Shown here: piece by piece, positions 10,129 to 18,779 of the stretch
Layout: every line of letters begins with the position of its first letter
Position numbering within the stretch: position 1 is the first letter of the stretch
From: G965218495 sp965262785
Lineage (GTDB): Bacteria > Bacteroidota > Rhodothermia > Rhodothermales > Bin80
DNA: 64,000 bases
Reading direction: 5' to 3'
Assembly (NCBI GenBank): GCA_965262785.1
Contig: OZ253559.1
Coordinates: 3,162,001-3,226,000 of the forward strand
Program-made: the position numbers and the translations under genes
The notes under the pieces: generated by a model
What the model saw: the letters and a program-made list of their open reading frames with translations, nothing else
Told to the model about the DNA's origin: nothing
Databases searched by the model: none

Positions 10129-10607
10129 CTACCTGACCCGCAGCAGGGTCCCCGACGACACTATTTCTCCACGCACCGTGCGCGCCACTAGGCGATACGC
10201 ATAAGCACCGGCTGGCAGGGTAGCTGCTCCACTTAAAGCCAATCTGTGACCTTTCCCGCCAGCCAAGTGCACGGCTGGCAGCTCCAACACAACCCGGCCC
10301 AGCATATCCATAACCGTCACCGCCACCTCCGCTGGCTCCTCAAGGTCAAACAGCAGAACCGTGGAGCCCGAAAACGGATTCGGATAGTTGCCGTGCAACG
10401 CCAGCTCGCTGGGCATCTCGTTCAACCCTTCGCGAGATGTCGGCGAAATCACCTCTATCGTAAACAGCAGCGAATCCGACCCCGACGAAGCATCCGTCAC
10501 CTTGTAGGTATACGCTGACTGCGCAGTAACAACACTCGGAGTGCCGCTCAGCGTACGGGAACTTGGATCGAACGATAGGCCGGCAGGCGGGGCCGGCGCA
10601 AGCGTAT
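10129..10607 (-). pseudogene. 3' part of IS-split subtilase gene 1 (Ig-like end plus T9SS tail)
   Basis: This fragment is the displaced end of the secreted subtilase gene that begins at 16825. It carries the second half of the ninth Ig-like repeat (TLAPAPPAGLSFDPSSRTLSG) and a T9SS type A sorting domain (ELALHGNYPNPFSGSTVLLF, then GRVVLELP and AYAYRLVA). It continues the 5' part exactly. If the IS at 10608-12056 and one copy of the GTAT duplication are removed, the two parts join in frame to give 5,313 bp, or 1,771 codons including the stop. The nearly identical tail in the paralog at 18772-23835 supports this. It is separated from its own promoter and signal peptide, so it is presumably not made as a functional product. 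Confidence 0.9.
10604..10607. repeat. 4-bp target-site duplication (left), GTAT
   Basis: GTAT directly precedes the left inverted repeat, and GTAT follows the right inverted repeat at 12057-12060. The uninterrupted repeats of the same gene read AGCGTATAGG at this place, so one copy of GTAT is the duplication. Confidence 0.88.
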
Positions 10608-10820
10608 GAGCCTTTTGCAAAATTCACTTCAGCCCTTGATTTGGGAGTAGGAGCTTCGTCAAGCCAGTGTGATTCTGCACGTATCAACTTGTTCGACCTT
10701 TGCATTGCGGAAGTCTTGCTCGAATGGGGGTGACGAACTGCGCAGGGAGGCATGACACGGCATAGCTGACCCGGCCCGCGCTGATGGCGAGACGGGCCCT
10801 ACGTGAGGGTACGGGTGCGC

Positions 10821-11936
10821 TTAGAGCACCAGGCGCATCAACTGGTCGACGGTCAGCGCCAGGATGCCGAACATCAGGTGGCAGTAGACCTTGCTATGCC
10901 CGCGTACCCGCACATACCGTCCGCCGAACTCGTCTTTGAGTCGTCCATTGACCCGCTCCACCGTCGAGCGCTCTCTGAAACGTCTCCTCTCTGGCGTAAC
11001 GTGTCCGATGCTGCGTTGCGCCCGCGCCTCGCGCTTTAGCTCCTCATTGCCACGCGGGTTGATATCAATGATCGGCACATGCCCCAGCGATCTGCTATGC
11101 TCTCGGATTTCCTTAGCATCGTACGCACTGTCCATCAAGTCGTACAGACTTTGTACCCGAGCGGCCGTCATCACTGCCAGCGGGATCGCCACCTGGCTGT
11201 CATGGACCGAAGCCGATGTTAGCGCAGCGCTGATCGGAATCCCCCCGTCAATCACATCCAAGTGCAGCTTGAAGCCGACCCAGCAGTGCCCGTGACCCTT
11301 CGAATTGCGTTTGGTCCCGACATTGCAGTCCTTCGGTAGTTCTTCCAGCATATCATCCAGCTCCATGGAGCGTTGACGCTGCAGGCGGGTAGGGGTTTTC
11401 GGTTGTTTGCCGTCGTTGGCCTTGGGCACAGACCGCTTCGGCTTCTCGCGTGCCGAAATCGCGGTCGCGTCCCGCGAAACGTGCCCGGCCAGATGATCCT
11501 CCAGCGCGCACTCCAGCAGCACTGCGTGCAGCCGCCCCGGCAGGTCACTGTTGGCAAATTCCGCGAACGCCCGCGAAAACGACGATTCGCTCGGTACCAT
11601 GTACGACCACTCCCAGCCGCATAGCTGGTGCAGTACCGGATCGCTCTTTAGTCGCTCCACCAACGCCCGCGTGGTCGGGATATCGAATACGGACTTAGCC
11701 AAAAAAGCCCGCGCCAGCGCAGCCCGGTCCGCCTTCGGACGGCCTGGACCCTTGGACTCGCACCCCGACAACAGCTCCTCCACGCGCACTAATTCCACCA
11801 CAGAAACGAATCGTCTGTGCTGTTCACTGAGCTCGCCAATAGTGAGCTCCAGCAATGGAAACAATCTGAGCTGGAATGTGGACCAGTACCTGGATAACTC
11901 TGATCGCAATCGCATCTGCACGTTTATTGTATACAT
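10821..11936 (-). CDS. DDE transposase (IS4/IS5-superfamily-like)
   Basis: A 371-residue transposase. The N-terminal part (about 60-135) resembles the DUF772-type domain (GPGRPKADRAALARAFL, then SSFSRAFAEF). The catalytic RNase H-like domain shows D156 (SRDATAIS), D269 (LMDSAYDAKEI) and E327 (STVERVNGRLKDEFGG), the order and spacing expected of a DDE enzyme. The reading frame is intact, and the gene is enclosed by 15-bp inverted repeats. Confidence 0.93.
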   Translation of the reverse strand: MYTINVQMRLRSELSRYWSTFQLRLFPLLELTIGELSEQHRRFVSVVELVRVEELLSGCESKGPGRPKADRAALARAFLAKSVFDIPTTRALVERLKSDPVLHQLCGWEWSYMVPSESSFSRAFAEFANSDLPGRLHAVLLECALEDHLAGHVSRDATAISAREKPKRSVPKANDGKQPKTPTRLQRQRSMELDDMLEELPKDCNVGTKRNSKGHGHCWVGFKLHLDVIDGGIPISAALTSASVHDSQVAIPLAVMTAARVQSLYDLMDSAYDAKEIREHSRSLGHVPIIDINPRGNEELKREARAQRSIGHVTPERRRFRERSTVERVNGRLKDEFGGRYVRVRGHSKVYCHLMFGILALTVDQLMRLVL

Positions 11937-12041
11937 TTATGATTCTCACGTGTTCAAGTATACGACTCACGACGCACTTAATCCGCATTATTCTCACCCA
12001 CGCCCTAACTTTCTACGCCCGGTTTCGCGCTCTCAGCCTAT

Positions 12042-12056
12042 TTTTGCAAAAGGCTC
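12042..12056. repeat. Right 15-bp terminal inverted repeat of the 1,449-bp IS
   Basis: The sequence TTTTGCAAAAGGCTC is the exact reverse complement of the left end at 10608-10622. Similarity stops after 15 bp. The GTAT duplication follows at 12057-12060. Confidence 0.9.
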
Positions 12057-12060
12057 GTAT

Positions 12061-14325
12061 AGGAATACGGGCTCGTGCCGCCGGTTGCTTCTGGGAGGAT
12101 GAGATCCGCAATAGGCGCGTCTCTCTCGTACGTCTGGTCATCGACGGTCATGGAAAAATGAACGCCAGCAACCACTTCTATCGTAAACTGCAGCGAATCC
12201 GACACCGACGATGCATCCGTCACCTTGTAGGTATACGTCGACTGCGCGGTAACAATAGTCGGCGTACCGCTCAGCGTACGCGTGCCCGGATCAAACGATA
12301 GGCCGGCAGGCGGGGCCGGCGCAAGCGTATAGGAATACGGGCTCGTGCCGCCAGATGCTTCAGGAAGGACGAGATCTGCAATAGGCACACCCCTCTCATA
12401 CGTCTGGTCACCAACGGTTTGGGAAAAACGGACGCCGCCAATCACTTCTATCGTGAACTGCAGCGAATCCGACACCGAAGCTGCATCCGTCGCCTTGTAC
12501 GTGTAGGTTGTTTGCGCGGTGGCGTCAGTCGGCGTGCCGCTAAGCGTACGCGTGCCCGGATCATACGATAGGCCGGCAGGTGGAGCCGGCGCAAGCGTAT
12601 AGGAGTACGGACTCGTGCCGCCGGTTGCTTCAGGAAGGACGAGGTCTGCAATAGGCACGCCCCTCTCGTATGTCTGGTCATCGATGGTGAGGGAAAAACG
12701 GACGCCGCCAATTACCTCTATCGTGAACTGCAGCGAAGCAGATGCCGCAGATGCATCCGTCACCTTGTATGTATAGGTTGCTTGCGCGGTGACGTCAGTC
12801 GGCGTGCCGCTCAGCGTACGCGTGCCCGGATCAAACAAGAGGCCGGCAGGTGGAGCAGGCGCTAGCGAATAGGAGTACGGACTTGTACCACCGGTTGCTT
12901 CAGGAAGGACAAGATCTGCGATGGGCATGCCCCTCTCGTACGTCTGGTCATCAACGGTCATGGAAAAATGAACGCCGCCAATCACTTCTATCGTGAACTG
13001 CAGCGAATCCGACTCCGAAGCTGCATCCGTCACCTTGTAGGTATACGCTGACTGCGCGGTAACTTCAGTCGGCGTGCCGCTTAGGGTGCGAGTGCCCGGA
13101 TCAAACGATAGGCCGGCAGGCGGGACAGGCGCAAGCGTATAGGAATACGGACTCGTGCCGCCGGCTGCTTCAGGAAGGACGAGATCTGCAATAGGCACGC
13201 CCCTCTCATACGTCTGGTCATCAACGGTCATGGAAAAATGAACGCCGCCAATCACTTCTATCGTGAACTGCAGCGAATCCGACTCCGAAGCTGCATCCGT
13301 CACCTTGTAGGTATACGCTGACTGCGCGGTAACTTCAGTCGGCGTGCCGCTTAGGGTGCGAGTGCCCGGATCAAACGATAGGCCGGCAGGTGGGACCGGT
13401 GCAAGCGTATAGGAGTACGGACTCGTGCCACCGGTTGCTTCAGGAAGGACGAGATCTGCAATAGGTATGCCTCTCTCGTACGTCTGGTCATCGACGGTAA
13501 TGGAAAAATGGACGCCGCCAGTCACTTCTATCGTAAACTGCAGCGAAGCAGATGCCGCTGATGCATCCGTCACCATGTACGTGTAGGTTGTCTGCGCGGT
13601 GGCGTCAGTCGGCGTGCCGCTCAGCGTACGCGTGCCCGGATCAAACAAGAGGCCGGCAGGTGGGGCCGGTGCGAGTGAATAGGAGTACGGACTCGTGCCG
13701 CCGGTTGCTTCGGGTAGGACGAGGTCTGCAATAGGTATGCCTCTCTCGTACGTCTGGTCATCGACGGTAATGGAAAAATGGACGCCGGCAGTCACTTCTA
13801 TCGTAAACTGCAGCGAAGCAGATGCTGCTGATGCATCCGTCACCATGTACGTGTAGGTTGTTTGCGCGGTGGCGTCAGTCGGCGTGCCGCTCAGCGTACG
13901 CGTGCCCGGATCAAACAAGAGGCCGGCAGGTGGAGCCGGTGCGAGTGAATAGGAGTACGGACTCGTGCCGCCGGTTGCTTCGGGTAGGACGAGGTCTGCA
14001 ATAGGTATGCCTCTCTCGTACGTCTGGTCATCGACGGTAATGGAAAAATGGACGCCGGCAGTCACTTCTATCGTAAACTGCAGCGAAGCAGATGCTGCTG
14101 ATGCATCCGTCACCATGTACGTGTAGGTTGTCTGCGCGGTGGCGTCAGTCGGCGTGCCGCTCAGCGTACGCGTGCCCGAATCAAACAAGAGGCCGGCAGG
14201 TGGGGCCGGTGCGAGTGAATAGGAGTACGGACTCGTGCCGCCGGTTGCTTCGGGTAGGACGAGGTCTGCAATAGGCACGCTCCTTTCGTACGTCTGGTCA
14301 TCAACGGTGGCGGAAAAATGGACGC
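12061..14325 (-). repeat. Tandem 270-bp Ig-like repeats in subtilase gene 1 (nine units)
   Basis: A strict 270-bp period runs through the region: the anchor around GGAAAAA..GACGCC recurs at about 12151, 12421, 12691, 12961, 13231, 13501, 13771, 14041 and 14311. Each unit encodes 90 residues of the pattern DDQTYERG.PIADLVLPEA, GGTSPYSY, LAPAPPAGL, TRTLSGTP, TYTYKVTDAS and LQFTIEV. Several neighbouring units are almost identical (13500-14320 and 12960-13500), pointing to recent duplication or gene conversion. Confidence 0.93.
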
Positions 14326-14411
14326 CGCCACAGATAGCACCAGACCAATACGGGATGCTACTTAGCCATGCCTGGAATGCAGCGTCTGATGGCGCGCAAA
14401 GAGATTGGCCT

Positions 14412-14905
14412 TGAAAACGGAACTCTTGCAATTTGGTTAGCTGCAAAAAGGTCCGTGGCAACTCTCCCGTAAGTGAATTGCCTGAAAGGAGCAAAACTTC
14501 CAGGTTCGAGAGGTTACCCAATTCGTCAGGAATCTCGCCAGATAGCGAATTAGCACCAAGCCCCATCAACTGTAGCTGCCGGAGGTCGCCCAACTCAGCT
14601 GGAATTGCACCAGATAACATATTTGCGCCAAGCGCCAACCGCTCAAGTCGCAAGAGACTACCCAACCCTGCGGGAATTTCGCCAGTTAGGGAATTCGAAG
14701 TAAGTCGCAATACCTCCAGCCGTGAGAGGCTACCAAGTTCGTCAGGAATCTCGCCAGATAGCGAATTGCCATCAAGCTTCAACTCCTCCAGTTCCGATAG
14801 GCTACCTAGTACGGCGGGAATCTCGCCAGATAGCGAATTGCCCCCAAAGTACAATCCCTTCAGTGTGGAGAGATCGCCTATTTCTACTGGCAAGGACCCG
14901 CTCAA
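14412..14905 (-). repeat. LRR array in subtilase gene 1 (seven 24-residue units)
   Basis: Seven leucine-rich repeats of the plant-receptor-like pattern, with N.LSGEIP.ELGSLS.LE.L.L periodicity and 72-bp spacing. They sit between the protease-plus-accessory region and the Ig-like repeats. The paralogous gene 2 has twelve units at the same place. Confidence 0.88.
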
Positions 14906-16905
14906 ATTATTTGAGTTCAGGATTAACGCATACAAGAAACCGCCTTGTAACCTAACCCCATGCCACTGCTGAAACGCTTCAAGCGTCGGCACGCTGGTAA
15001 TATCCCAGTTCGTATTGTCATTCCAATTGTCACCGTCCGTAGCCTCGTACAGTGCGCTTAGCGAAGCATGTATGAGCGCCAGAGAATTAGCGATGTCCAA
15101 AGTTAGCATGTCCGGCGTATCCTCCAGCCCTCCGTCACGAATACTAGTGAAAAATCTAAGCCTGCTATACAGTGGGGCATCGGAGGCTACCGTGAATGCA
15201 AACGTAACCTCGGTTGAGCCACCGCTACTCAGCGAGCCAACCTGCACTTCTGATTCCGTCATGTCGATAAACGTGTACGGTTCTTCGGGCATCAAGCCTA
15301 CCGTCAACTGCTGTGCGGAGGAGAGATAGTTGACAAACTTCACCGTGATCGTCACCTGGTCTCCTGAAGCAATCGACCCATCGCCATCACTGTCTTCCCA
15401 GGACCAGTCCTTGACCCGCACGCTCGGAAGACTCGGCGTCTGCACCGAAGCTGAGGCATTCACAAACCCTCGCCCCAGTTGGCCTACATAGGACGGATTC
15501 TCCGCATCCATGTTCTCACTGGCCATTCGCACTTGCTCCCGAAGCGCGTCCGCACCGATACCCGGAAACTTGGTCTTCACCAGCGCAGCCACGCCGGCCA
15601 CCAGCGGGGAGGCAAATGATGTGCCGCTCCGAGTTTCGTATTTGTCGTCAGGGACCGTGACATTGATCGATACGCCAGGCGCAAAAACGTTCACCGTCCG
15701 CCCATAGTCTGAGGTAGCCGACTTGATGCCCGTGTCCTTCTGGGTTGCTCCGACAGAGAGTACACGCGGATGAATGGCAGGACCGGCGGAGGAATGGTCG
15801 GTATTCGAACTTCCGTTTCCGGCGGGGGCCACCACCACTGCCCCCATGTCTGTGGCCAAATCCACGACCTGACTACTGTGCTGCAAAATTCCGCCACCTC
15901 CCCAGCTCGCATTGATGATGTCCGCCCCGTTTGCGGCAGCATACAGCAAGCCTTCATGGCCGAAGCAGATAAAGTGGTCAATAAAATGGCACGCCGCGTT
16001 GATGTGCATAAGCTGGGCATTCCAGGCCGCACCGGCGATGCCGGTCCTATTGTCCGTCACGGCGCTCGCCGCGCCGGCAACGGCTGTGCCATGCGCGGTA
16101 GAATTTGGCGTGGCTGGCAACCCGGTCGGGTCGTTGTCTTGGTCATCGCCATTGGCAAGATTGATGCCGTGAACATCATCTATGAAGCCGTTGTTATCGT
16201 CATCAATGCCGTTATCGGCGATCTCATCCGGATTGGTCCAAACGTTGGCTACAAGATCCTCATGTTGCCAATCTGCACCCCCATCCACAATCGCTATCAC
16301 AACCGGCGGATTGCCATCCATCCCCTTGACCGTATCCCAGGCCTGCGGCAGGCGCATTTGATTCAGATGCGTCTGGTCGCTGAATAACGAGTCGTCTGGC
16401 TCCGTGGAATGCCTGACGTCTGAGTCGGAAAGACGGCCAATAGCTACCGGCTCGGCATAAACCACGCCACTGGTTGCACCCAGCACCTTGGCTACACGTC
16501 GGGGTTCGACGTCGGCGGAGTAACGCACATAGTAGGTTCGGCGAAGAGCCTCCAGGTTCCGGGCAGTCTTGGGAGTCGGCTGTACGTAATCCAGAAACCG
16601 AAACGAGCGTGTGATCTCGTGCACCTGATAAAAGGCAGCCCGACTATCGAAGACTTGCAGCCCGGTTTTGGCAGCCCCTGCGGGAATACGTACACCTGCT
16701 TCAAACTGAACGACTACGACTTGAGGCTGCCAGGTGGTCGATGATGAGATAGTGTTTGCCTGACCATGTGCCATGGCAGGCACAGCGAGTAGCGCCAGTG
16801 CGTACACTTTCCAGTTACGTACCATGATCTGGTAGCGGTATGTGCAAATGGAACTTGGACAGTTGGCTGCGAAAGTTTGTGAATCTGGACGCATCTCGCT
16901 GGTGG

Positions 16906-17934
16906 CTAGAGAGTAAGTAGAGCCGAGGTATCGCGGTTTGTCTGCGCAGGGTCGGGCAACGCTAGTGGCACCGTATCAAGCGTTGACGGCTTATTGATCC
17001 AAACCTGCCAGGGTGGCATAGGCACTTTGGGCATGCCCCGTGGGAAGCGCTCACGGTTTTCTGCATACGCCGCTTCCAGTACGCGCTGCCGCTGGGCTTG
17101 TACCGAACGAGCCTGGCCGTAGTGAACCGTGGACGGACGCATCAAGGCAAGACCCGAGTGGTAGTGCCTATTGTTGTACCAATCAAAGAACGCCCGGGCC
17201 CAGGCACGGGCATCTTCCAGCGATCCGAAACGGACGGGGTAATCCTAATGGTACTTCATTGTCTTGAATTGCGACTCCGAATACGCATTGTCGTTCGAAC
17301 AGTAGGGCCGGATGTAGGAACGTTCCACTCTCAAGTCCGCCAGCAGCTGCGCATAGGTCTTAGAAATCATGGCAGCGCCACGGTCGGAATGAATCGTGAA
17401 TTGCTGCGGACGAATGCCCTGGCGCTCGCACGTGGCGGCGATGAATTCTGCTGCCAGCCCGCCGGATTCCCCGGGTGCTACCATCCAGCCCACTACGTAT
17501 CGGCTGTAGATATCCAGCATTGCGAACAGCTTATAGCTGCTCCACTTCTGCGGTCCGCGCAGCTTGGTGATGTCCCAGGACCAGACCTTGTTGGGGACGG
17601 TAGCCAGCAGCTCCGGCTTCTTGTACGGGGGATGAACACGTTGATTGCGGCGCTCTCGCACTTCTTCGTACTCGTGGAGAATGTTGTACATCGTGCGTCA
17701 ATGGCACACATAGGTGCCTTCGTCCAGAAGCGTGGCATAGATCTGCCGTGGGGGCAGGTCCCTGAACCGCTCCGAGTTCAACCGGCGAAGGCTTCGTCCA
17801 CGCCGCTGCTTCCGCGGCCTGTGTGCCGGCGCCTGTAAGCTGGTGTAGTAGGTCGAACGAGGAATACCAACTACCTTGCATGCGGGGGGCACACCAAGAT
17901 CCTTTGCCAACAGCTTCACTGCCGCGATCTTCAT
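16906..17934 (-). pseudogene. IS3-family transposase OrfB, interrupted by two nonsense codons
   Basis: An integrase-type IS3 transposase. The N-terminal part (PPACKVVGIPRSTYYTSLQA) is the HTH_21-like region, and the middle has the DDE core with WSWDITKLRG, SDRGAAMISK and NDNAYSESQFKTMKY. The C-terminus has AFFDWYNNRHYHSGLALM and a WQVWINKP end. A TGA at 17698-17700, where TGG is plausible, and a TAG at 17245-17247 stop the frame. Both lie in the same reading frame as the rest, so there is no frameshift and two point mutations explain the damage. The protein is very unlikely to be active. Confidence 0.88.
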
Positions 17935-18335
17935 GGGCTTTCGCTTTCCTGGATCCCGATCCCAATGGCGCTCGAGATCTTTTTTTGAACGTCAATGATC
18001 AGCTCGGCCTTGCCGAGTTTGCTCCTCAGGCCTTCGATCGTCCTGTGAGCAGCTACCAGCTGGGCTTCCAATAGGGCTACTTCGTCGTTGTCCCGTTTGC
18101 CAGTGCCCAGTCTGCCCTCGCTGCGCTGCTTGCGCCACTGCGAGAGGTGGGACGAATAGAGTCCCTCCCTGCGCAGCAGTGCGCCAACGGACGTGCTGCT
18201 CGTGCATTCATCCGCTTCCCGGAGGATTCGCAGCTTGTACGTGACGGAGAATCGGCGGCGGCGAGCGCGTGGAATCACCTCCGTGGCGGACGCTTCAGGC
18301 GCCCCATTCGTGAAAGTCGTCGGGTCGTTTTTCAT
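17931..18335 (-). CDS. IS3-family transposase OrfA (helix-turn-helix)
   Basis: A 134-residue DNA-binding subunit typical of IS3-like elements. The N-terminal helix-turn-helix region (RRRRFSVTYKLRILREADEC, then GLYSSHLSQWRKQR) is followed by a coiled-coil segment (EVALLEAQLVAAHRTIEGLRSKLGKAELIIDVQKK), which in the family mediates oligomerisation. Its stop overlaps the orfB start as ATGA. The frame is intact, although its partner is broken. Confidence 0.85.
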   Translation of the reverse strand: MKNDPTTFTNGAPEASATEVIPRARRRRFSVTYKLRILREADECTSSTSVGALLRREGLYSSHLSQWRKQRSEGRLGTGKRDNDEVALLEAQLVAAHRTIEGLRSKLGKAELIIDVQKKISSAIGIGIQESESP

Positions 18336-18530
18336 GACGGGAAAAGGATAATGTTAGGCGTTACGTTGAGCTCTAGCCTGGCTCTTCGCACCATCAGCTG
18401 ATAACGCAACTCATTAACTCCGACTCCAAAGTGTCCAAGGAAATATATGCACAAAGTTTATGGCTTGCAGAGCGCCCTGCTTGACGCTGGCTTGCAGGCC
18501 CATTCCATTTACCTGATGCTACCCACTGTC

Positions 18531-18779
18531 ATGCAAAGCAATAACTTGCCAAGTTCTGGCGAGTCCACAATTTATGTTGGACTTGATCTCCATAAGAACT
18601 CCATTTCGACCTGCGCCCACGACCACGCCACGGGGCAAGTCTGCATGGTAACCGAGCGGCCCAATTACTTGGCCAAGATGCGCAAGCTTGTCGGTCGTAT
18701 TCGCAACAAACATGGCGAGCCTCAATGCTGCTGCGAAGCATCGTCGCGTGGCTACGTTCTTTACTCCCACTCTACTTGA
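18531..18779 (+). pseudogene. IS110-family transposase, N-terminal fragment
   Basis: About 82 residues matching the start of IS110-type DEDD transposases: TIYVGLDLHKNSISTCAHD, with the first catalytic Asp in GLDLHK, and ending near CCCEASSRGYVLY. The equivalent region in full-length members continues for roughly 250 more residues, which are absent. The fragment ends at, and even reads into, the stop codon of the convergent subtilase gene 2 (18772), so the break lies at about 18765-18772. No IS110 3' part is present elsewhere in the window. Confidence 0.85.

Larger units (their letters stand above)
10608..12056 (-). mobile_element. IS4/IS5-superfamily-like insertion sequence, 1,449 bp, complete
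   Basis: Bounded by perfect 15-bp inverted repeats (GAGCCTTTTGCAAAA at 10608-10622 and its complement at 12042-12056) and flanked by the 4-bp direct repeat GTAT. It carries one transposase gene on the minus strand. The interval between the transposase stop and the left end (10623-10820) has no gene. It interrupts the ninth Ig-like repeat of a giant subtilase gene. The intact ends, intact transposase and clean duplication suggest a recent, possibly still active insertion. Family assignment (IS5/IS1182-like) is from the transposase and not from an ISfinder match. Confidence 0.92.
12061..16825 (-). pseudogene. 5' part of IS-split secreted S8 subtilase with LRR and Ig-like repeats (gene 1)
   Basis: A giant secreted protease disrupted in its last repeat by the IS at 10608. 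The start is taken at 16825, where a signal peptide (MVRNWKVYALALLAVPAMAHGQ) begins. The S8 subtilase domain has D181 (AIVDGGADWQHED), H245 (TAHGTAVAGAAS), oxyanion N305 (INASWG) and S403 (SGTSFASPLVAG). An Asp-rich, possibly calcium-binding stretch lies near 205-235. Seven LRR units of 24 residues follow, then nine 90-residue Ig-like (He_PIG-type) repeats; the ninth is cut by the IS. As it stands the frame reads 23 bp into the IS (to 12038) and ends in SLLQK, losing the T9SS sorting tail. The product would probably be exported to the periplasm but not sorted to the surface. The whole gene is a paralog of 18772-23835. Confidence 0.92.
16906..18335 (-). mobile_element. IS3-family element remnant
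   Basis: Contains an orfA-like gene (17931-18335) and an orfB integrase-like gene (16906-17934) in the usual order with a 4-bp ATGA overlap. orfB carries two in-frame stop codons. The outer inverted repeats could not be located with confidence, so the coordinates cover only the coding part. The element sits about 80 bp upstream of subtilase gene 1 and may have changed its promoter. Confidence 0.85.

Noticed and set aside
13552..14274. Repeated 60-codon plus-strand open frames inside subtilase gene 1
   Set aside because: They recur with the 270-bp repeats and are antisense shadows of the Ig-like coding units.
12061..14325. 270-bp tandem repeats resembling a CRISPR or satellite array
   Set aside because: The repeats are coding Ig-like domains in one open frame, with a 90-residue period. 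There is no short repeat with unique spacers and no cas gene.
17698..17934. Programmed frameshift or stop readthrough making an IS3 fusion transposase
   Set aside because: IS3 fusions use a -1 frameshift between orfA and orfB. Here orfB itself has two in-frame stops in conserved parts, which is better explained as decay.
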